5,436 bases of DNA from Rhodospirillales bacterium (GTDB lineage Bacteria; Pseudomonadota; Alphaproteobacteria; CACIAM-22H2): contig JACQAF010000091.1 of NCBI GenBank assembly GCA_016195145.1, positions 1 through 5,436 on the forward strand, read 5' to 3'. Position numbers and translations under genes: made by a program. The notes below the pieces were generated by a model. That model saw only the letters and a list, made by a program, of their open reading frames with translations. It was not told the DNA's origin and searched no databases. Shown here one piece after another: positions 1 through 5,232 of this stretch (its first letter is position 1; every line of letters begins with the position of its first letter).

Positions 1-104
1 ACGAGCAGAAGGTCGACCGGTTCCTCCGCCCGCGCCGGCGTCGACAGACAAAGCAGCGCCGCCAGCAGGGCAGCCGCGAGACGGTGCAGGGCGAAGGCTG
101 GCAT
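1..104 (-). CDS. N-terminus of an exported protein, probably DUF1194 family (partial)
   Basis: Reading the minus strand from the ATG at 104-102 gives 34 complete codons open to the window edge. The start is MPAFALHR, followed by a hydrophobic stretch of Ala and Leu (residues 9-22) and then TPARA|EEPVDLLLV. This is a textbook Sec signal peptide: short basic N-region, hydrophobic core, and an A-x-A signal peptidase I site after Ala26. Cys19 sits inside the core without a proper lipobox (Leu at -1), so a lipoprotein is unlikely. The mature start EEPVDLLLV resembles the first strand of DUF1194 proteins (von Willebrand-A-like, usually continuing into a DVSxSxD metal site), but that diagnostic motif lies outside the window. 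The gene is divergent from nnr, with a 71-bp gap. No convincing Shine-Dalgarno is seen. Export is well supported; the family call is tentative. Confidence 0.7.
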   Translation of the reverse strand, partial: MPAFALHRLAAALLAALLCLSTPARAEEPVDLLL

Positions 105-163
105 GATGCAGAGGGTTGCCTGCCAATGTGGCATTTTTGCGATTCTCCGGGGGATCGCTAGGT

Positions 164-169
164 TATAGT
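164..169 (+). promoter_or_regulatory. Candidate -10 element for nnr, also readable as a minus-strand -10
   Basis: TATAGT at 164-169 matches the sigma-70 -10 consensus at five of six positions and lies 6 nt before the ATG at 176. Transcription would then begin at or next to the start codon, giving a leaderless mRNA, which fits the absence of any Shine-Dalgarno before that ATG. No good -35 is present at the right distance. On the minus strand the same bases read TATAAC (168-163), also five of six, and could drive the divergent gene with a leader of about 50 nt; a poor -35 (CTGTCG, 191-186) sits 17 bp upstream. This is inferred from base pattern only. Confidence 0.3.
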
Positions 170-175
170 CCGGAC

Positions 176-1657
176 ATGGAGGGAACGACAGCCGACGAAT
201 TCGCCCTGCTGACCTGCGCCGAGATGGCGCGCGCCGACGCTGCCGCGATCGCCGCCGGGACGCCGTCCGAACGCCTCATGGAAGCGGCGGGGGCGGCCGT
301 CGCCCACGAAATTCAGCGTCGTTTCGCGCCCCGCCCCGTCGTCGTCCTTTGCGGCCCCGGCAATAATGGCGGCGATGGGTTTGTCGCGGCCCGCCATCTG
401 GCCGGTGCGGGATGGCCGGTGCGCGTCGCCTTGTTGGGCAAGACGCAGACGCTTGCGGGCGATGCGGCACTGAACGCCGGACGATGGAAAGACGGAACCG
501 CGCCGGTATCGCCGACGGCGCTCGATGGCGCGGGCGTCGTCATCGATGCGTTGTTCGGCGCTGGCCTGACGCGCCCGCTGACTGGCGCCGCGCTTGAGAC
601 CGTGCGGGCGATCGGGACCAGGGGTCTGCCCTGTATCGCCGTCGATGTACCGAGCGGCGTGGCCGGCGACAGCGGCGCAGTGCTGGGCGACGCCCCGCAT
701 TGCGCGGCGACGGTGACGTTCTTTCGCAAGAAGCCGGGGCATCTTCTGTTGCCGGGGCGGGGGCGTTGCGGCGATGTCGTGGTGGCGGATATCGGCATTC
801 CGCCCGAGGCGCTGATGCAAATCGGCCTGGCGGCGCATGAAAACGCGCCGGCGCTATGGCGGGCGCGATTTCCGTGGCCGTCGCTGGAAAGCCACAAATA
901 CAGCCGTGGACACGCCGTCATCGTCGGCGGAAGGCGAATGACCGGCGCGGCGCGGCTTGCCGCTCGGGGCGCATTGCGGGTCGGGGCGGGGCTTGTCACC
1001 GTGGCAGCCGAATCGCCGGCGATCCCGATCTATGCGATGGAGATGGCCGGCATTCTGACCGCCCCGATCGACAGCCCGTCGGCCTTCGCGGCGTTGCTCG
1101 ACGATAAGCGCCGGAATGCTGTCCTTGTCGGCCCGGGTAACGGGGTCGAGATGACGACCCAGATGCGCACGCTGGCGGCCCTCGCGGCGGGCAAGGCCTG
1201 CGTTCTCGACGCCGATGCGATCTCGGTTTTTGCCGACGATCCCAAACAATTGTTCCGCGCCATCCGCTCGCCAGTCTTGCTGACGCCGCATGAAGGCGAG
1301 TTCGCGCGGCTGTTCAAGGTTGCTGGCGACAAGCTGGCGCGCACCCGGGCCGCCGCTCGCGAAAGCGGGGCAACGGTACTGCTCAAGGGGGCGGACACGG
1401 TGATTGCCGCGCCCGACGGCCGCGCCGCGATTAACGCCAACGCGCCGCCCGATCTCGCGACGGCGGGAGCCGGGGATGTTCTCGCCGGTTTTGCCATAGG
1501 ATTGATGGCCCAGGGTCTGTCGCCGTTCGATGCGGCTTGTGCGGCCGCGTGGCTCCATGGCGAAGCCGCCGCCGCGGTCGGCCCCGGTCTGATCGCCGAG
1601 GATTTGCCGGAAAACCTGCCGCCGGTCTTGCGCCGGCTCAAGGCCGGGATCGGCTGA
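176..1657 (+). CDS. nnr: Bifunctional NAD(P)H-hydrate epimerase / ADP- or ATP-dependent dehydratase
   Basis: This cytosolic metabolite-repair enzyme acts on damaged NAD(P)H hydrates (NADHX, NADPHX). The N-terminal half interconverts R and S epimers and the C-terminal half dehydrates the S form back to NAD(P)H. In the 493-residue product, the YjeF_N/NnrE domain spans about residues 10-215, with NNGGDG (63-68), a VIDALFGAG segment holding Asp124, and DVPSG (157-161). The ribokinase-like NnrD domain spans about 235-490, with HKYSRGH (240-246), GPGNG (319-323), LDADAIS (344-350), TPHEGEF (370-376), LKGADT (403-408) and GAGDVLAG (431-438), whose Asp434 is the expected catalytic base. Length is normal for the fused family and no key motif is missing. 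The frame is open back to a TTG at 116, but the ATG at 176 (MEGTTADEF...LLTCAEM) gives the family's usual N-terminus and avoids the divergent gene. NnrD nucleotide preference (ADP in most bacteria) is family knowledge. Confidence 0.95.
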   Translation: MEGTTADEFALLTCAEMARADAAAIAAGTPSERLMEAAGAAVAHEIQRRFAPRPVVVLCGPGNNGGDGFVAARHLAGAGWPVRVALLGKTQTLAGDAALNAGRWKDGTAPVSPTALDGAGVVIDALFGAGLTRPLTGAALETVRAIGTRGLPCIAVDVPSGVAGDSGAVLGDAPHCAATVTFFRKKPGHLLLPGRGRCGDVVVADIGIPPEALMQIGLAAHENAPALWRARFPWPSLESHKYSRGHAVIVGGRRMTGAARLAARGALRVGAGLVTVAAESPAIPIYAMEMAGILTAPIDSPSAFAALLDDKRRNAVLVGPGNGVEMTTQMRTLAALAAGKACVLDADAISVFADDPKQLFRAIRSPVLLTPHEGEFARLFKVAGDKLARTRAAARESGATVLLKGADTVIAAPDGRAAINANAPPDLATAGAGDVLAGFAIGLMAQGLSPFDAACAAAWLHGEAAAAVGPGLIAEDLPENLPPVLRRLKAGIG

Positions 1658-1682
1658 CCCAGGGTGCGGAGTGCCGCGGATC

Positions 1683-1697
1683 GGATAAAAATTATCC
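1683..1697. repeat. Perfect inverted repeat GGATAA-AAA-TTATCC after nnr
   Basis: Six-base arms GGATAA (1683-1688) and TTATCC (1692-1697) flank AAA, 25 bp after the nnr stop codon. Just before it lies a small GC hairpin, GCGG (1666-1669) and CCGC (1674-1677). A second, mutually exclusive pairing joins ATAAAAAT (1685-1692) to ATTTTTAT (1711-1718), which carries a T5 run. The group could be a poor intrinsic terminator for nnr, since the T-run is not directly after a GC stem, or a protein-binding dyad. The symmetry is certain; the role is not. Confidence 0.4.
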
Positions 1698-1730
1698 ATG
1701 TTTCGCTGATATTTTTATAGCTGATTTATT

Positions 1731-1751
1731 GTAGTACAAAAGAAATACTAC
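1731..1751. promoter_or_regulatory. Inverted repeat GTAGTA-N9-TACTAC, candidate operator
   Basis: Perfect six-base arms at 1731-1736 and 1746-1751 are separated by nine A-rich bases. One more Watson-Crick pair (1729/1753) and a G-U pair (1730/1752) extend the stem if transcribed. The arm centres are 15 bp apart, somewhat more than one helical turn, which a dimeric regulator could span. The repeat ends 16 bp before the TATAAG at 1768, so it overlays the expected -35 position, where an activator or repressor of the kinase operon could bind. I do not recognise it as the consensus of a named regulator. Confidence 0.35.
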
Positions 1752-1767
1752 GAGCGATCTACGCCGT

Positions 1768-1773
1768 TATAAG
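1768..1773 (+). promoter_or_regulatory. Candidate -10 element for the kinase-receiver operon
   Basis: TATAAG matches five of six positions of the sigma-70 -10 consensus. No recognisable -35 lies 16-18 bp upstream; that place is taken by the GTAGTA/TACTAC dyad, as expected if an activator compensates. The transcript start would fall near 1780, leaving a leader of about 115 nt that includes the 1843-1868 hairpin. A weaker alternative is TATAGC at 1716-1721. In such AT-rich DNA chance matches are likely. Confidence 0.25.
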
Positions 1774-1801
1774 AATCTGATCCAAAGAAACCGACGCAGG
1801 G

Positions 1802-1821
1802 TAATCGCTGATTAACCGGTT
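1802..1821. repeat. Dyad TAATC-GCT-GATTA abutting palindrome AACCGGTT
   Basis: Arms TAATC (1802-1806) and GATTA (1810-1814) are perfect inverted repeats around GCT. They abut, sharing one base, the 8-bp palindrome AACCGGTT (1814-1821). The 8-mer TTAACCGG formed across the junction (1812-1819) recurs at 5159-5166, before the last gene of the window, where it is part of a CtrA-like box. Here the second half-site is missing. If the 1768 promoter is right, these dyads lie in the transcribed leader and could act as a downstream operator or a small RNA structure. Confidence 0.3.
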
Positions 1822-1842
1822 TCTGCGATTCTGCATGCTCGT

Positions 1843-1868
1843 TATCCCGGCTGTATCGACAGGGGATA
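1843..1868 (+). promoter_or_regulatory. Leader hairpin just upstream of the kinase start codon
   Basis: TATCCC (1843-1848) pairs perfectly with GGGATA (1863-1868). Inside it CTGT (1851-1854) pairs with ACAG (1859-1862) around the tetraloop ATCG, leaving only GG (1849-1850) bulged. The result is a ten-pair stem ending 27 nt before the ATG at 1896. No T-run follows, so it is not an intrinsic terminator. It might modulate translation or mRNA stability, or be a DNA dyad. The pairing is seen in the sequence; function is inference. Confidence 0.4.
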
Positions 1869-1895
1869 GATTGAAATTCTTGCGCGGAATCACCA

Positions 1896-4691
1896 ATGCC
1901 GCAGGACCACGATCCCATGATAAACGGCGAGTCGCATCCGTCGATTCAGGCGGTTGTTTCCGGGCGCGCGTCGCCCGATCGGCACGACGCCGATCCGCAT
2001 TCTGCCGAAACACGCGAATCGGTTGCGCATAAGCAGGCGGCCCTTGCCCAGCGACGCCTGCGCGACGCCATCGAATCGGTTTCGGGCGGCGTCGCATTAT
2101 GGGATTCGGACGATTGCCTGATCATCGCCAACACCGCATACGCCAGAATATTCGACCCCGTGGTCGAATTGCTCCGGCCGGGAACGCCATACGAAGATAT
2201 CCTGCGCGCGCAAGTTGCGCGCGGGGTGTTCGTCATTTCCGATAGCGGCGCCGAAGGTTTCATCGCCGAACAGCTTCATCGCCACCGCAATCCTGGCAGC
2301 CCGGTCATTCTTCGCCTGAGCGACGGGCGCTCGCTGCTCGTCGGGGAGCAGCGCGGGGCGCACGAGAATATCGTCACCACCGCGACCGACATCACGGATG
2401 TCGAGCGGCGAAACGAAAATGCGGCGCGCCAATCGAGCCAACTCCAGGCGACGCTCGATGCGATCAACGAGGGAATCGCCGTCTTCGATCGGGACCGTTG
2501 CCTTGTCGCGTGGAACAAACGCTATCAGGAAATCCTCGATTTTCCCTCGGATTTCGTGCGGGTCGGGCTGGGTCTGCCCGATATTTTGCGTTTCCAGGCG
2601 GCGCGGAAGGAATTCGGCTGGCTCAATCCCGAACAAGAGATCGAGCGGCACCTTAAATATCTCGATCCGACGCGGGCGCAGACCAGCATGTATCGCCGCC
2701 CCAACCGGCGGCTGATCGAGGTCCGGCGCACTCCGATGCCCGGCGGCGGATTCGTCGTCATGTTCTCCGACGTGACCGAGAGTAAGCAGGCCGAAGATAT
2801 GCTGCACGACGCGGTCGAAAGCATTTCCGAAGGCTTCGCGATCTACGACGAAGACGACCGGTTGATCGCTTGCAACACCCGATACCGGGAGCTCTACGGC
2901 GCGACGAAGGAAACGATGGCCATCGGCCGCAATTTCGCCGACATCATCCGTGAGGGCGCCGAGCGCGGCGATTATCTCGACGCCATCGGCCGCGTCGACG
3001 AATGGGTCGCCGAGATGGTGAAGCGGCATCTCAACCCGATCGGCCCGGTCGAACAGCAATTGATGAACGGCCGCTGGTTGCGGATCACCGAATCGAAGAC
3101 GGAATCCGGCGGCATCGCCGGCCTGCGCACCGACATCACCGATTTGAAGGAGCGCGAGCAGGAACTGGGCCGCAAATCCTCGGTACTGGAGTCGACGCTC
3201 GAAGGGATGGACGAAGGGGTCTGCGTGGTCGATCGCGATCTGCGCCTCACCGTGTGGAATCAACAATTCGCGTCGATGTTCGAGCTCCCGGAAAAGCTGG
3301 TACGCCGCGGCCGTCCGATACGCGACATTATCCAATATCTGGCGGAACGCGGCGAATTAGGCGAGGCCGATCCGGCGGGCGAAGTCAGGGCGCATCTCGA
3401 GGCCCTGATCAGTCCCGATCCGCAACAGCACGAACGCCGGCGGCCCAACGGCCGTTACATCGAGGTGCGTCGCAACCCGATGGCCGATGGCGGCTGTATC
3501 ACGATGTTTACCGACATCACCAAGCGCAAAATCGCCGAACGCGCGTTGCGCATCAGCGAGGAACGCTACGCCCTCGCCATGAAGGGCTCCAACGAGGGCC
3601 TGTGGGACTGGGACATCAAGATTAACAAGATATATCGTTCCGACCGCGCGCTCGAAATACTCGGCATGAACCTGGGCGAACTCGACATGCGCGAGGTCAG
3701 CGACGGGAAATGGTGGCTCGGCCGGCTCCATCCCGACGATATCGCGGCTTACCGCGCCGCGATGATCGATCACCTGAAAGGTAAAACCGAATCGTTTTCG
3801 TTCGAGTATCGGGTGCAGTCGGGTTCGGGGGAGTTTTGCTGGGTGCGCGATCGCGGCGTCGCGTTGCGCAACGCCGAAGGGCGCGCCTATCGGATGGCCG
3901 GCTCGGTGGCCGACATTACCGACCGCAAGAAGGCGGAGCATGAACGCTCGCTCCTTGAGGATCAGCTGCGCGGGGCGCAGAAAATGGAGGCGCTCGGCGT
4001 ACTGGCCGGCGGCATCGCCCACGACTTCAACAATCTGCTGACGCCGGTGATCGGCCTGACCGAAATCACCATCGAGATGATGGCCGAAGACGATCCGATG
4101 CGCGAGAACCTTACCCACGTGGTCGACGCCGCCCAGCGCGGCAAGGATCTTGTCGAACGGATTCTGGCGTTCAGCCGCACCGACCAGCAGGAGCTTGTCG
4201 CGCTCCAGATTACCGATATCCTCGACGAGACGATGCCGCTGATCCGCGCGATGGTGCCGAGCACGATCAATCTCGACGCGCAAATCGGGCGCGGCCTGCC
4301 GATGGTCATGGCCAACGGCACGCAGCTGCAGCAGATCGTGATGAACTTCGCCTCGAATTCGATTTACGCCATTGGCACGAACCACGGAACGATCCGCATC
4401 AAGTTCGAGCGAACCACCGTCGAGCCGGATTTTGCCGTCGTCGGCGGGACGTTGCCGCCGGGCGACTACGCGAAGCTTAGCTTTAGCGACACGGGCGGCG
4501 GAATCCCGCCGGATCGCCTCGGCAAGATTTTCGATCCGTTCTATACGACCAAGGAGGTCGGCAAGGGCACCGGGCTCGGCTTGTCGGTCGTTCACGGCAT
4601 CGTGACGGCGCATAAGGGCGGCATCGCCGTCACGTCGGAGCTGGGGGTAGGGACCGAGTTCACGGTTTATTTCCCGCTGCTCCAGGAATGA
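1896..4691 (+). CDS. Soluble five-PAS sensor histidine kinase
   Basis: A 931-residue cytoplasmic sensor kinase with no signal peptide or membrane segment. After a polar N-terminus (1-54) come four PAS_7-like domains at about 55-170, 183-296, 303-417 and 431-545, each closing with a D-[IV]-T motif (165, 292, 413, 540), then a PAS_3-like domain at about 551-676 with the WDWD and DITDRK signatures. A short helix leads to the HisKA domain: LGVLAGGIAHDFNN places the phospho-acceptor at His709. The ATPase domain has the N-box N817-F-A-S-N821, G1 DTGGGIP (865-871), F-box FDPFYTTK (879-886) and G2 GTGLGL (891-896), so the catalytic core looks intact. It ends without a receiver; the separate receiver gene 43 bp downstream is the obvious partner. 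Start choice is uncertain: ATG 1896 has a weak GGA at 1886-1888, while ATG 1917 (codon 8) has AGGA at 1903-1906. No LOV cysteine motif is present, so the ligand or cofactor is unknown. Confidence 0.93.
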   Translation: MPQDHDPMINGESHPSIQAVVSGRASPDRHDADPHSAETRESVAHKQAALAQRRLRDAIESVSGGVALWDSDDCLIIANTAYARIFDPVVELLRPGTPYEDILRAQVARGVFVISDSGAEGFIAEQLHRHRNPGSPVILRLSDGRSLLVGEQRGAHENIVTTATDITDVERRNENAARQSSQLQATLDAINEGIAVFDRDRCLVAWNKRYQEILDFPSDFVRVGLGLPDILRFQAARKEFGWLNPEQEIERHLKYLDPTRAQTSMYRRPNRRLIEVRRTPMPGGGFVVMFSDVTESKQAEDMLHDAVESISEGFAIYDEDDRLIACNTRYRELYGATKETMAIGRNFADIIREGAERGDYLDAIGRVDEWVAEMVKRHLNPIGPVEQQLMNGRWLRITESKTESGGIAGLRTDITDLKEREQELGRKSSVLESTLEGMDEGVCVVDRDLRLTVWNQQFASMFELPEKLVRRGRPIRDIIQYLAERGELGEADPAGEVRAHLEALISPDPQQHERRRPNGRYIEVRRNPMADGGCITMFTDITKRKIAERALRISEERYALAMKGSNEGLWDWDIKINKIYRSDRALEILGMNLGELDMREVSDGKWWLGRLHPDDIAAYRAAMIDHLKGKTESFSFEYRVQSGSGEFCWVRDRGVALRNAEGRAYRMAGSVADITDRKKAEHERSLLEDQLRGAQKMEALGVLAGGIAHDFNNLLTPVIGLTEITIEMMAEDDPMRENLTHVVDAAQRGKDLVERILAFSRTDQQELVALQITDILDETMPLIRAMVPSTINLDAQIGRGLPMVMANGTQLQQIVMNFASNSIYAIGTNHGTIRIKFERTTVEPDFAVVGGTLPPGDYAKLSFSDTGGGIPPDRLGKIFDPFYTTKEVGKGTGLGLSVVHGIVTAHKGGIAVTSELGVGTEFTVYFPLLQE
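2058..3545 (+). repeat. Tandem 744-bp coding duplication (PAS A-B-A-B array)
   Basis: Codons 55-302 and 303-550 of the kinase are two copies of one 248-residue unit, each made of a PAS domain of type A (128 residues) and one of type B (120 residues). Landmarks are spaced exactly 248 apart: Asp57/305, Gly96/344, Asn132/380, Gly144/392, Asp165/413, Leu183/431, Trp206/454, Pro269/517 and Asp292/540. By hand I count about 95 identities in 248 (A about 46/128, B about 49/120), with no gap needed. The B copies share RRPNxRxIEVRRxPM. The DNA copies have diverged well beyond recent recombination, so this is an old duplication under length constraint. Confidence 0.85.
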
Positions 4692-4722
4692 GCTGCGGTC
4701 GAGACATCACGGCCTGATCGGC

Positions 4723-4728
4723 GAGGAG
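4723..4728 (+). promoter_or_regulatory. Strong ribosome binding site of the receiver gene
   Basis: GAGGAG lies six bases before the ATG at 4735. It is by far the best Shine-Dalgarno in the window and fixes the start of the receiver. The contrast with the weak site before the kinase suggests that the receiver is made in excess over the kinase from a shared transcript, which is usual for such pairs. Confidence 0.75.
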
Positions 4729-4734
4729 CAATAA

Positions 4735-5127
4735 ATGGCGCGCATACTGGTCATCGACGACGAGCAAATGATCCGTCTCTATCTTCGGCAGGCGCTGACG
4801 ATGGCCGGCCACGAGGTCGGCGAGGCGGTCAACGGCAAGGACGGCGTGCAGAAATACACCGCCAGCCAATGGGATCTTGTGATCACCGACATCATCATGC
4901 CCGAGCAGGAAGGCATCGAGACGGTGACCCTGCTGCGACGCGCCAATCCGCAGGCGAAGATCATCGCAATTTCCGGGGGCGGACGCATCGGCAACACCGA
5001 TTTTCTGCAGATGGCGAAGCAGATCGGAGCGGGGGATGTACTGAAGAAACCGTTCAAGAAATCGGAACTGCTGGCGACGGTGCAACGCATGTTGGGCGAG
5101 GTAAAGCCGGCAGCGGCGACTGGCTAG
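4735..5127 (+). CDS. Single-domain (receiver-only) response regulator
   Basis: A 130-residue CheY-like receiver with no output domain. The acidic pocket is Asp8-Asp9 in RILVIDDE, the phospho-acceptor is Asp52 in DLVITDIIMP, the switch hydroxyl is Ser80 in IIAISGGG, and the conserved lysine is Lys105 in LKKPF, so phosphorylation chemistry should be intact. The segment after beta-4 (GGGRIGNTDF, 81-90) is longer and more Gly-rich than in CheY, and the usual aromatic switch residue before LxKPF is Val102. Both traits recur in stand-alone receivers of alphaproteobacteria as I remember the family. The gene follows the kinase by 43 bp with no terminator between, so co-transcription and phosphorylation by that kinase are likely. 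With no DNA-binding or enzymatic domain it should act through protein contacts or as a phosphate shuttle or sink. The C-terminal tail (122-130) is short and Ala-rich. Confidence 0.93.
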   Translation: MARILVIDDEQMIRLYLRQALTMAGHEVGEAVNGKDGVQKYTASQWDLVITDIIMPEQEGIETVTLLRRANPQAKIIAISGGGRIGNTDFLQMAKQIGAGDVLKKPFKKSELLATVQRMLGEVKPAAATG

Positions 5128-5158
5128 ACGGCCTCGGGATCGACCGGTCGGCGTAACG

Positions 5159-5173
5159 TTAACCGGAAGTAAA
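5159..5173 (+). promoter_or_regulatory. CtrA-like binding box upstream of the last gene
   Basis: TTAA (5159-5162), seven bases, then TAAA (5170-5173) matches the alphaproteobacterial CtrA consensus TTAA-N7-TTAA at seven of eight fixed positions. It lies 59 bp before the ATG at 5233, a plausible promoter-proximal distance. A perfect 10-bp palindrome, CGACCGGTCG (5141-5150), stands just upstream. In GC-rich DNA an AT-rich box of this type is less expected by chance, but one mismatch and a single site leave the call open. Confidence 0.35.
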
Positions 5174-5193
5174 CCGGCGGTGGCCGTGGTTTT
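5171..5193 (+). terminator. Possible weak intrinsic terminator of the kinase-receiver operon
   Basis: CGGC (5175-5178) pairs with GCCG (5183-5186) around a GGTG loop. After a two-base bulge (TG, 5187-5188), AAAC (5171-5174) pairs with GTTT (5189-5192), and the T-run is TTTT (5190-5193). The stem-then-T pattern with an opposing A-tract is terminator-like, and it lies 43 bp past the receiver stop codon. The GC stem is only four pairs, so readthrough into the next gene is plausible. It overlaps the CtrA-like box. Confidence 0.35.
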
Positions 5194-5232
5194 CGAAATT
5201 CGGACGACAACGAGAGATGCAGGCAGAGACCA

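Larger units (their letters stand above)
1658..1895. other. AT-rich, dyad-rich intergenic region between nnr and the kinase gene
   Basis: These 238 bp hold no supportable gene. By hand count 1685-1790 has about 32 G+C in 106 bases (30%), a sharp dip from the flanking genes. The region contains four inverted repeats (1683-1697, 1731-1751, 1802-1814, 1843-1868), a palindrome AACCGGTT (1814-1821), three copies of GCTGAT (1705, 1720, 1807) and two of TTCTGC 8 bp apart (1821, 1829). It must hold the nnr transcript end and most likely the promoter of the kinase-receiver operon. An open frame from the ATG at 1835 runs out of frame into the kinase and has no supporting signal, so I do not count it as a gene. 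Confidence 0.75.

Noticed and set aside
116..175. TTG at 116 as the nnr start (20 extra residues)
   Set aside because: The added residues have no family counterpart, the TTG has no good ribosome site, and the ATG at 176 gives the usual N-terminal length. Not fully excluded.
1683..1751. Inverted repeats in the nnr-kinase gap as ends of a mobile element
   Set aside because: The two dyads are unrelated to each other, no target-site duplication is seen and there is no transposase gene or remnant between or around them.
1658..1895. tRNA or small-RNA gene in the AT-rich gap
   Set aside because: No cloverleaf, TTCGA-type T-loop or strong terminator could be put together. The structures seen are short isolated hairpins.
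1835..2032. 65-codon plus-strand frame starting in the leader and overlapping the kinase start
   Set aside because: No Shine-Dalgarno; it runs in another frame through the kinase N-terminus, and the composition after the overlap is Arg-rich shadow type. A leader peptide cannot be excluded but nothing supports it.
2925..2946. LOV-type photosensor motif in the third PAS domain (GRNFAD)
   Set aside because: The photoactive cysteine of the LOV signature is Phe here and the rest of the motif is absent.
2097..3335. 412-codon open frame on the minus strand inside the kinase gene
   Set aside because: It is antisense to a kinase with continuous domain homology. Long antisense frames are expected in high-GC genes, and the product is rich in Arg, His and Asp without recognisable motifs.
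2058..3545. Recent unequal-recombination or assembly duplication in the kinase
   Set aside because: The copies differ at most residues and have no long shared DNA stretch, so this is ancient divergence and not an artefact.
3357..4613. 418-codon open frame on the minus strand across the kinase core
   Set aside because: Mirror frame of the HisKA/HATPase region, with shadow-type composition and no start signals.
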